A stretch of DNA of 8,793 nucleotides from Campylobacterales bacterium (GTDB lineage Bacteria > Campylobacterota > Campylobacteria > Campylobacterales > JALSKU01), in NCBI GenBank assembly GCA_027038235.1, contig JALVXV010000226.1:1-8793 (forward strand), read 5' to 3'. Below the pieces are notes generated by a model, which was not told where the DNA came from, ran no database searches, and was given only the letters and a program-made list of their open reading frames with translations. Position numbers and translations under genes: made by a program. Shown here piece by piece: positions 1-5,701 of the stretch. Numbering within the stretch: position 1 is the stretch's first letter; each line of letters opens with the position of its first letter.

Positions 1-5
1 ATAGT

Positions 6-10
6 AAGGA
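6..10 (+). promoter_or_regulatory. Ribosome binding site for the first gene
   Basis: AAGGA lies 8 nt before the ATG at 19. It supports that start, because only 18 nt of leader are present in the window. No promoter can be judged, since the upstream region is cut off. Confidence 0.5.
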
Positions 11-18
11 TATAGAGT

Positions 19-348
19 ATGAATGAGCCATTGTTTATTAGACCAATTATTGAGGTTCAAGACTTCTTGCCTATTTTTATCTCTGCATCTTTGATATTGG
101 TATTTGGGCTCTTTTATGCAACTATTATTACATTGGTTAAAATGCAAATCTTAAGTAAAAAGTATAATATTTTAGCATATCTGTTTTGGGCTTTACAACT
201 TTATAGTACATATTTTATGACAGAAAAGATGCACTCTCAGCCCTTTACTATAAAGGCAATGATTATCGCAATGTTTGCTTATTTGATGGTGCCTCATATA
301 TATTATTACTTGATAACAAAAACTGAACAGAGATATGAAAATGAGTGA
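19..348 (+). CDS. Unrecognised three-helix membrane protein upstream of norC
   Basis: I do not recognise this 109-residue protein. Three hydrophobic segments are visible, at about residues 17-40, 50-67 and 77-99. They are separated by a short Lys-rich loop (KMQILSKKYN) and a loop with His72; the C-terminus is polar (KTEQRYENE). There is no signal peptide and no cofactor motif such as CXXCH; His72 and His93 are the only histidines. It sits 80 nt upstream of norC on the same strand, and no convincing promoter is visible between them, so it is probably cotranscribed with norCB. The position suggests a role in assembly or stability of the nitric oxide reductase or another membrane step of denitrification, but that is only context. 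It does not resemble NorE or NorD as far as I can tell. That it is a real gene is supported by its Shine-Dalgarno, its membrane-protein composition and the absence of an overlapping alternative. Confidence 0.75.
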   Translation: MNEPLFIRPIIEVQDFLPIFISASLILVFGLFYATIITLVKMQILSKKYNILAYLFWALQLYSTYFMTEKMHSQPFTIKAMIIAMFAYLMVPHIYYYLITKTEQRYENE

Positions 349-410
349 TGAAATATAAATATTCTTTTTAAGCTACTACAGTAGAGTAAGAGTATTTATG
401 TTTCATTACT
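344..410 (+). repeat. Long inverted repeat / RNA hairpin between the first gene and norC
   Basis: Positions 344-366 and 388-410 can pair over 23 consecutive positions in RNA: 20 Watson-Crick pairs and three G·U wobbles, at 347/407, 357/397 and 365-side partner 362/392. The 21-nt interior contains a further CTAC/GTAG stem (373-376 with 381-384) around a TACA loop. The 5' arm includes the stop codon of the first gene (346-348). The 3' arm ends 7 nt before the norC Shine-Dalgarno (418-424). The sequence after the stem is A-rich, without a T-tract, so this is not a typical intrinsic terminator. It could be an mRNA processing or stabilising element, an attenuator, or a DNA-level dyad. Confidence 0.7.
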
Positions 411-417
411 AAAATAA

Positions 418-424
418 AAGGAGG
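418..424 (+). promoter_or_regulatory. Strong Shine-Dalgarno for norC
   Basis: AAGGAGG lies 4 nt before the ATG at 429 and outside the hairpin that ends at 410, so the hairpin as drawn leaves it accessible. It fixes the norC start. Confidence 0.75.
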
Positions 425-428
425 ACTA

Positions 429-1130
429 ATGTCTAGGAAGAAAGTGTCTGTTTGGACAGATAGCCGTTTTTGGCAGAGATCTGCCGTATGGGTGACAGGT
501 TTTTCAGCAGTGTTGCTGATATGGCTGACATTTGACACGATGGGTCAAATAACAATGGGAACTCAAAAAGATATAGATAGTGGCACTATCAAGAGAGTAC
601 CCTCTGCAACTGTAATCAACTATAAAGTTGAATACAAAATGAACCAAAAAAGAGGTCATGAGGTTCCAGTTATCGGTGGGGATGATGGAAAGGGAAACTC
701 ATTATTTAAGGTGAAAGAGAAGTTTTTTGGTAGAGATGACTACTCTCAAAAAGAGGCTGATGAACTTTTACACCTAGGAAAACTTGCCTCTCAAGCAAAA
801 AACTGTATGGATTGTCATACACTTTTAGGAAATGGTGCATACTATGCTCCTGATCTTACAAAAGCTTGGTTAGATCCTGCTTGGCAAAAAGGTGGAGCTA
901 TGCAAGCAATGACAGGAAAGAGTACAAAAGAGGAAGCAATGGCTGAATTTTTACAGCATCCGGGTAAATATTCAACCCATGCTAGAATGATGCCAAATCT
1001 TGGAATAACTGCAAAAGAGGCAAAAGCTTTAGTTGCATTTTTAAAACATATGGCAACGATAGATACAAATGGTTTTCCAAGAGGTTTTGGAAAGATAAAA
1101 GAAGGAGTGGTCTATGCAAAGACAAAATAG
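429..1130 (+). CDS. norC: Nitric oxide reductase cytochrome c subunit (NorC)
   Basis: NorC is the membrane-anchored cytochrome c subunit of cNOR; it passes electrons from periplasmic donors to NorB. One N-terminal transmembrane anchor is visible (about residues 17-36), followed by a periplasmic domain. The heme motif C126-M-D-C129-H130 continues into TLLGNGAYYAPDL, which is the NorC signature. The axial Met is M187 or M188 (ARMMPN), and the C-terminal IDTNGFP block also matches NorC. At 233 residues it is much longer than the roughly 146-residue Pseudomonas protein as I recall it. The extra length, about 65 residues, lies between the membrane anchor and the heme (about 40-110) and has no recognisable motif. 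The gene overlaps norB by 17 nt, so the two are translationally linked. The family call is secure; the role of the extension is unknown. Confidence 0.95.
   Translation: MSRKKVSVWTDSRFWQRSAVWVTGFSAVLLIWLTFDTMGQITMGTQKDIDSGTIKRVPSATVINYKVEYKMNQKRGHEVPVIGGDDGKGNSLFKVKEKFFGRDDYSQKEADELLHLGKLASQAKNCMDCHTLLGNGAYYAPDLTKAWLDPAWQKGGAMQAMTGKSTKEEAMAEFLQHPGKYSTHARMMPNLGITAKEAKALVAFLKHMATIDTNGFPRGFGKIKEGVVYAKTK
1101..1107 (+). promoter_or_regulatory. Shine-Dalgarno for norB inside norC
   Basis: GAAGGAG ends 6 nt before the ATG at 1114, within the last codons of norC. It decides the norB start and explains the 17-nt overlap between the two genes. Confidence 0.75.
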
Positions 1131-2541
1131 TTATAAATATGAAGGACAAAAATTAGCTAGTTGGTATTTTACTGTTGCTATGATACTTTTTGGTGCACAA
1201 TTGCTTTTAGGTTTGGTTGTTGCAATTCAATTTATCTATCCAAGCTTTTTATATAATGTGTTGGATTTTTCTATTGCTAGAATGATACATATCAATGCGA
1301 TGGTTGTTTGGATGCTTTATGCAATGATAGGTGCAGTTTACTATCTTCTACCTGAAGAGACTGGTATAGAGGTAGTTGGTGTTGGTATAGCAAAACTGCT
1401 TTTTTGGATATTAACTTTAGCAGTTACTGTTGTAGTGCTTGTTTATATCTTTATCCAAGTTGGACCTGCAGATGATAGTACTATTTGGCTAATTACTGAG
1501 GGTAGAGAGTATATAGAGGCTCCAAGATGGGCTGATATAGGTATAGTTGTTGTTGTACTTGGATTTTTAGCAAACACATTTTTAACCTCTATGAAGGGTA
1601 GAAGAACTGGTATCATGACTGTTATTCTTTCAGATATGATAGCATTGGCTGGTTTATACTTAGCAGGAATGTTCTTTACTGATAATATCTCAATGGATCA
1701 ATACTGGTGGTGGTGGGTTATCCACTTGTGGGTTGAGGCTACTTGGGAAGTATTTGTAGGAGCTTTAGCTGCTTATGGACTTATCAAAGTTGTTGGTGCA
1801 AATAGACAAATTGTTGAAATGTGGCTATGGATAGAGGTAGCTATGCTTTTTGGCTCAGGTATTTTAGGACTTGGTCATCACTACTTTTGGATAGGAACAC
1901 CAGAGTATTGGTGGGAGATCGGTGCTTTATTTAGTGCACTAGAGCCACTACCACTTGTTGGTATGTTTGTCCATGTCTTGTATGATTGGGGAAAAGAAAA
2001 GGGTATGAAAGCTGCAACTGGAGAGGATATGAGTTCAAACAATACTCCAGCTCTTATGTGGCTTGTTTCTAATGGTTTTGGAAACTTTTTAGGTGCAGGT
2101 ATTTGGGGATTTTTCCATACATTACCACAAGTAAATATCTATACTCACGGTACTCAGTTTACTGCAGCTCATGGACACCTTGCATTCTTTGGAGCTTATG
2201 CTACTATACTTATTGCAATGTTCTATATAGCAGTACAGGGAAAGCATGGCATCAAAAAGCTCAGAGCTACATTTGCATCAAAAATGGCGATCTTTCTTAT
2301 AACATTTGGTGTTGTAGGAATGACAATCGCATTGACAATAGCTGGGTATGAACAAGTACTTATCGCTAGAGCTCAATTGGGTGGTACTTGGGAGGCATAT
2401 TTTACAGCTCAAGATCAGCTTTGGATGGCTCAAGCTATGAATTGGAGACTTATTATGGGTGTAGTAACAACAGTTGGATTTTTCTACTTAGCAAAAGATT
2501 TGCTAACAATTAGCAAAAATCCTGAAAATGTATATGAGTAA
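1114..2541 (+). CDS. norB: Nitric oxide reductase catalytic subunit (NorB), cNOR type
   Basis: NorB reduces 2 NO to N2O at a heme b3/non-heme iron (FeB) centre in the cytoplasmic membrane and belongs to the heme-copper oxidase superfamily. The 475-residue protein is a polytopic membrane protein with about 12 helices. The expected ligands can be placed: H59 and H355 for low-spin heme b, H353 for heme b3, and H204, H255 and H256 with E208 for FeB. E212 and E277 match the other conserved glutamates of NorB. The signatures HLWVEATWEVF and GHHYFWIG are typical. There is no N-terminal quinol-oxidase extension as in qNOR, and norC lies directly upstream, so this is the cytochrome c-dependent type. 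A small loop insertion of roughly 9 residues lies between E277 and H353 compared with Pseudomonas. No norQ or norD, which often follow norB, is seen here. Confidence 0.97.
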   Translation: MQRQNSYKYEGQKLASWYFTVAMILFGAQLLLGLVVAIQFIYPSFLYNVLDFSIARMIHINAMVVWMLYAMIGAVYYLLPEETGIEVVGVGIAKLLFWILTLAVTVVVLVYIFIQVGPADDSTIWLITEGREYIEAPRWADIGIVVVVLGFLANTFLTSMKGRRTGIMTVILSDMIALAGLYLAGMFFTDNISMDQYWWWWVIHLWVEATWEVFVGALAAYGLIKVVGANRQIVEMWLWIEVAMLFGSGILGLGHHYFWIGTPEYWWEIGALFSALEPLPLVGMFVHVLYDWGKEKGMKAATGEDMSSNNTPALMWLVSNGFGNFLGAGIWGFFHTLPQVNIYTHGTQFTAAHGHLAFFGAYATILIAMFYIAVQGKHGIKKLRATFASKMAIFLITFGVVGMTIALTIAGYEQVLIARAQLGGTWEAYFTAQDQLWMAQAMNWRLIMGVVTTVGFFYLAKDLLTISKNPENVYE

Positions 2542-2552
2542 AGGAGATAGAT

Positions 2553-2711
2553 ATGATAGAACAATTTACAGATGTTGTCCCTAGCTTTTTTGGGACACTC
2601 AATCAAGGACCTTTGACATTGACTATATTTTTGCATACTGTGATAGTTATTCCAATGTTTTTTATATATTTTCAAGAGAAAAAGAGACTTGAGAGAGAAA
2701 ATAGAGATTAA
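2553..2711 (+). CDS. 52-residue single-helix membrane protein downstream of norB
   Basis: This short gene begins with ATG 11 nt after the norB stop, preceded by AAGGAG (2541-2546) at good spacing. The protein (MIEQFTDVVPSFFGTL...) has an amphipathic N-terminus, one hydrophobic helix at about residues 21-40 containing His28 and Pro34, and a charged tail (QEKKRLERENRD). The layout predicts a single-pass protein with its C-terminus in the cytoplasm. I do not recognise a family. By position it resembles small accessory subunits of respiratory oxidases (CydX, CcoQ/CcoS) and NorH of the Thermus nor operon, so an accessory NorCB subunit or assembly factor is a reasonable inference. The FNR-type palindrome of nirS starts 2 nt after its stop. 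It is easily missed because of its size. Confidence 0.75.
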   Translation: MIEQFTDVVPSFFGTLNQGPLTLTIFLHTVIVIPMFFIYFQEKKRLERENRD

Positions 2712-2712
2712 A

Positions 2713-2726
2713 TTGATTTAAATCAA
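2713..2726. promoter_or_regulatory. FNR/CRP-family operator (perfect TTGAT-N4-ATCAA)
   Basis: TTGATTTAAATCAA is a perfect dyad identical to the consensus for FNR-type regulators. It is centred at 2719.5. A regulator of the CRP/FNR superfamily (FNR, DNR or NNR type) probably binds here to switch on nirS under low oxygen or in response to NO. It is the only such site I found in the window. Confidence 0.75.
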
Positions 2727-2744
2727 TGTGTTAAATATTATATT

Positions 2745-2755
2745 TATGATAAAAT
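2745..2755 (+). promoter_or_regulatory. Candidate -10 region of the nirS promoter
   Basis: Two overlapping -10-like hexamers are present: TATGAT (2745-2750) and TAAAAT (2750-2755). The second would put the start site near 2761 and the operator centre near -41.5, which is the class II activator position. No good -35 is seen, as expected for an activator-dependent promoter. The region is A+T-rich, so the exact hexamer is uncertain. Confidence 0.45.
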
Positions 2756-2807
2756 TTTGTTATTAGTTAAAAAACTAAAATTTAGTATAGGGTAGGGAAT
2801 ATTTTCT

Positions 2808-2814
2808 AAGGAGG
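2808..2814 (+). promoter_or_regulatory. Strong Shine-Dalgarno for nirS
   Basis: AAGGAGG lies 4 nt before the ATG at 2819, fixing the start just ahead of a clear signal peptide. Later nir genes have weaker sites, consistent with NirS being needed in larger amount. Confidence 0.75.
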
Positions 2815-2818
2815 AAAA

Positions 2819-4525
2819 ATGAAAATAGGTCATTTGCTTAGTATAGCAGCTGGTACAATGCTAGTTGCTACAATGGCTCAAGCTGGTACAAGTAAACTTA
2901 ATTTGGCAAAAGTTTACGAAAAAGAGTGCCAAGGGTGTCACGGACCAATTCACCAAGGTGGAGTTGGAGCCGATCTTAGACCAAAAGCATTGAAAAAGAA
3001 AAATGCTCAGATGTTAGCTGAAACAATCTTAAATGGTAGAGCAGGAACTGCTATGCCATCTTGGAAACATATGTTTTCAAAAGATGATGCGGCGGCTATG
3101 GTTGATTGGTTGATGAATTGGAAAAATACTGTAACTCTTAAACTTTCTTTGCAGGATGTTAAAAAATCTTGGAAAAAATTGGCTAATAGAGAGAAGCTTT
3201 ACAAGAAGTATCCTACTCCAACAGATGTAAAGAGTGTTCATGATATATCTTTTGCTACTGAAAGAGATGCCTCTTTGGTTGACTTTATAGATAATACAAC
3301 TGGGAAAGTTCTTAGCAGACATAAAGCAGGTTTTGCAGTGCATGTTACAGTTACAAATAAGAGGATTCCTAGATATGCTTACTCAATAAGTAGATCAGGA
3401 AGACTTACAATGTTTGATCTCAATGCTCCTGGACAACCTGCGATAGCTAGTGTTCAAGTTGGACAAGAGAGTCGTGGTCTTGCAGTTAGCCCTGATGGTA
3501 AATATGTAATGGCTGGAAACTACAATCCTGGCGGTGCTGTTCTTTGTGATGCTATGACTTTGGAGCCTTTAAAAGTATATCCAACTTCAAGTGTTATTGA
3601 TCCTGATGGAAATATAGGACCAAGTAGAGTTGCTTTTATAGCTGATACTCCTTATGCTCCATATTTTATATTTGCTTTAAAAGATGGTGGTCATGTATAT
3701 ATAGTTGACTATTCAAAGCCAAACTTCCCTATAGTTGGAGATGTTCCAAATATCGGTAAGATACTTCATGATGCTTTTGAAAATGAAGGAAAGCAGATAG
3801 GTAGATTTGTTTATGTTGCCTCTCAAGGAAGCGACCTTATGGGTGTGATAGATCTTAAGAGTAAAAAATTAGCTGCAAAGATTTATACAGGTCCTGGAAC
3901 CAAGCCACATCCTGGACAAGGAAGTTCTTGGTTTAATGATAAGTATGGTCAACTTAATGCTACAAATAGTATGAATGTTGGTGATGTTGTTATCTGGGAT
4001 ATGAATAATGAGGTTGTTGCAAATGTACCAACAGCAGGTGGTGGACTCTTTGTAGGAACAAGCAAAGATACTCCATATATTTGGTCTGATTGTGTATTAG
4101 GCGGTCCTCATAACTACAATAAAGTATATCTTATAGATAAGCAAACACTTAAAGTTGCAAGAATTATAGAGGTTGGTAAGAAAAAAGGTAAGCTTATAGA
4201 TGCTGAAAGTGGAAAAGTTTTACAAACTTGGGATGCTACTCAATATAAGATCGTTAAGCACAAAGAGGTAAAATCTAAGATTTCAAATGAAACTTTAGTA
4301 CCTTATACTGCTAAACATGGTGAAAAAGTAGCAAAACCAGTTCAGCCTAGACTACTTCATGCTGAACCTGCAAATCATGGAAAATGGGTATTTATTAGTG
4401 AGTGGACTACAGGCAGAATTGGTATATTTACAAATAAAGGTAAATTTGTAAAATATATCTACAATTTAACTACACCTACATTTACTTATTCTGTTGAGCA
4501 CAGACAAGAAGTACCTGGTGCATAA
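2819..4525 (+). CDS. nirS: Cytochrome cd1 nitrite reductase-type protein (NirS), divergent
   Basis: NirS is the periplasmic enzyme that reduces nitrite to NO using heme c and heme d1. The 568-residue protein has a Sec signal peptide (cleavage probably after A22). A cytochrome c domain follows, with C37-Q-G-C40-H41 and likely axial M79 (TAMPSW). The rest is a d1 beta-propeller. The proximal d1 ligand is H175 (GFAVHV), and one distal-pocket histidine is H364 (KPHPGQG, the canonical HPGRG site). The second distal histidine (H369 in Pseudomonas, in the block LFIKTHP) aligns with S415 in LFVGTSK, so it seems to be missing. H431 is nearby but in a different loop. Only about 14 residues precede the heme cysteine, so the N-terminal arm of the well-studied enzymes is absent. 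Residues 454-509 are a Lys-rich insertion. NirN, a related d1-binding protein, is the main alternative. Position beside norCB and its own FNR-type promoter favour nitrite reductase. Confidence 0.85.
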   Translation: MKIGHLLSIAAGTMLVATMAQAGTSKLNLAKVYEKECQGCHGPIHQGGVGADLRPKALKKKNAQMLAETILNGRAGTAMPSWKHMFSKDDAAAMVDWLMNWKNTVTLKLSLQDVKKSWKKLANREKLYKKYPTPTDVKSVHDISFATERDASLVDFIDNTTGKVLSRHKAGFAVHVTVTNKRIPRYAYSISRSGRLTMFDLNAPGQPAIASVQVGQESRGLAVSPDGKYVMAGNYNPGGAVLCDAMTLEPLKVYPTSSVIDPDGNIGPSRVAFIADTPYAPYFIFALKDGGHVYIVDYSKPNFPIVGDVPNIGKILHDAFENEGKQIGRFVYVASQGSDLMGVIDLKSKKLAAKIYTGPGTKPHPGQGSSWFNDKYGQLNATNSMNVGDVVIWDMNNEVVANVPTAGGGLFVGTSKDTPYIWSDCVLGGPHNYNKVYLIDKQTLKVARIIEVGKKKGKLIDAESGKVLQTWDATQYKIVKHKEVKSKISNETLVPYTAKHGEKVAKPVQPRLLHAEPANHGKWVFISEWTTGRIGIFTNKGKFVKYIYNLTTPTFTYSVEHRQEVPGA

Positions 4526-4531
4526 TTGCTC

Positions 4532-4561
4532 TATCACCTATCCCTTATGGGGTAGGTGATA
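4532..4561 (+). terminator. Stem-loop after nirS, probably a leaky terminator
   Basis: Positions 4532-4544 pair with 4549-4561 over 13 bp (one G·U at 4541/4552) around a TTAT loop, starting 7 nt after the nirS stop. The downstream sequence (AATCTCTTATTAAAG) lacks a run of T, so termination is likely partial. It may also protect the 3' end of nirS mRNA. Only 21 nt separate it from the next ATG, with no promoter visible there. Confidence 0.65.
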
Positions 4562-4582
4562 ATCTCTTATTAAAGTAAAAAA

Positions 4583-5680
4583 ATGAGAATATTTTTACTT
4601 ATATCTATAATTTTTTCATTTTCTTGGTCAGTATATCTTTCAAATAAATCTTGCAAAGAGTGCCATAAAGATATCTATAATGAGTATCAAAGATCTTATC
4701 ACTCCAAGGGTTATTTTAATGATATACTTCATAGAAGTATTGCAGATAAGATAAGTAGTAAAAAATATGATTGTGCTGTATGCCATATGCCAGCAGCCCA
4801 AGATATAAATGCTTTAGCTACTGGATTGGAAAGACCAAATAGTAGTGATATAAGGCAAAAAGATGCTATTTCATGTTTTTTGTGTCATGAGATTGCCTAT
4901 GTAAAAAAGGCACACAGATATAACAATATTATATTAACTAAACAGACTGAGGGATATAAGCCAAGTCTCTATGGTGGGCTTGAAAACCCTGATGAAAATG
5001 ATAAGCACTCATCTTTAAATAATCCTTTATATAAAGATAATGTCTGTAAGGGGTGTCATGCACACAAGAGAAATCAAAATGATCTATTGATATTTAAAGC
5101 TATGGATGATAAACAATCATCAAAAGAGTGTATAAAGTGCCATATGCCATATATCCTAGGTGGTAGTGAAAATATGAATAAAAAAGCTAGAAAAGAGCAT
5201 AGAAGTCACTATTTTTATGGCATTCATGATGATCAGATGAGAAAAAAGAGTGTAGATTTGTCTATAGATATTAAAAAGGATAACCATATAAAGGTAAAAC
5301 TTACAAACAAGATGGCCCATCCACTTATTATTCAATCTGCTAGAAAGATGTATCTAAGGGTTATTGTAAAAAGAGGTAATAAAATCATATGGAGCAATAA
5401 AGCTGATAAAAATTCATACTTTAAGTATGATTATCTAAAAGATAAAAAGAGTGTCATTATACCATATAGTGCAACCTCTTATAGATGGTTTAATAATTTA
5501 GAGGCAAAAAAGAGCAAGAATTATGACTATTTTATCGAGGATTTAAAAAAAGGTGATAAAATAATAGCCTCATTTTATATGGTACTGGCAAAAAAAGAGT
5601 GTATTGACTTTGTAGGATTAGCTAAAAGTGGACTTGATAAACCCCTTTTAGCTAAAAAAGTTACTAAAATAGTCAAATAA
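4583..5680 (+). CDS. Periplasmic pentaheme c-type cytochrome
   Basis: This 365-residue protein has a short signal peptide (about residues 1-18) and five CXXCH heme sites, with cysteines starting at C24 (CKECH), C64 (CAVCH), C98 (CFLCH), C155 (CKGCH) and C183 (CIKCH). Two of the sites continue as CHMP. Extra histidines (for example H40 in SYHSKG) could be distal ligands. The N-terminal pattern CKECH-x-x-I-Y-x-x-Y-x-x-S-x-H resembles the cytochrome c554-like multiheme family. From about residue 225 on there is no heme motif; a Lys-rich, probably beta-rich domain follows, with H246 in TNKMAHPL. It lacks the membrane anchor of NapC/NirT and the CXXCK motif of NrfA. It lies between nirS and the nirC-like gene, so electron transfer to NirS or in heme d1 maturation is a plausible role, but this is inference. 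The Shine-Dalgarno is weak (AAAGTAA), so coupling to nirS transcription is likely. Confidence 0.85.
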   Translation: MRIFLLISIIFSFSWSVYLSNKSCKECHKDIYNEYQRSYHSKGYFNDILHRSIADKISSKKYDCAVCHMPAAQDINALATGLERPNSSDIRQKDAISCFLCHEIAYVKKAHRYNNIILTKQTEGYKPSLYGGLENPDENDKHSSLNNPLYKDNVCKGCHAHKRNQNDLLIFKAMDDKQSSKECIKCHMPYILGGSENMNKKARKEHRSHYFYGIHDDQMRKKSVDLSIDIKKDNHIKVKLTNKMAHPLIIQSARKMYLRVIVKRGNKIIWSNKADKNSYFKYDYLKDKKSVIIPYSATSYRWFNNLEAKKSKNYDYFIEDLKKGDKIIASFYMVLAKKECIDFVGLAKSGLDKPLLAKKVTKIVK

Positions 5681-5690
5681 CAGATATAAT

Positions 5691-5696
5691 AGGGGA
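5691..5696 (+). promoter_or_regulatory. Shine-Dalgarno supporting a TTG start
   Basis: AGGGGA lies 5 nt before TTG at 5702. The reading frame is blocked by a TAG at 5690-5692, so the start cannot be further upstream. The next in-frame ATG would remove the signal peptide. Confidence 0.65.
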
Positions 5697-5701
5697 TAGA
5701 T

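Noticed and set aside
410..415. TAAAAT as a -10 element for a norC promoter
   Set aside because: Transcription would begin inside the norC Shine-Dalgarno; the gene is more likely transcribed from upstream.
2103..2351. Plus-strand open frame inside norB
   Set aside because: It is out of frame with NorB, whose ligand motifs run through the region; the Tyr/Cys-rich translation looks like a frame shadow.
2484..2675. Minus-strand open frame of 63 codons across the norB end and the small gene
   Set aside because: It is antisense to norB and to a well-supported small gene on the plus strand; its composition is not protein-like and it has no neighbours on that strand.
2713..2726. The TTGAT dyad as a terminator for the nor operon
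   Set aside because: An A/T-rich stem with a 4-nt centre and no T-tract would be unstable; the exact match to the FNR-type consensus explains it better.
2763..2778. TTAGTT/AACTAA hairpin in the nirS leader
   Set aside because: Six A/T-rich pairs with alternative foldings nearby; too weak to call a regulatory structure.
3077..3343. Minus-strand open frame inside nirS
   Set aside because: It lies opposite the NirS heme c/d1 region with all motifs intact; no Shine-Dalgarno or family resemblance.
5685..5690. Perfect TATAAT that could be a -10 element before the NirC-like gene
   Set aside because: A start site from it would fall in the Shine-Dalgarno at 5691-5696, leaving almost no leader, and no -35 or operator is seen. 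Likely chance in A+T-rich DNA.
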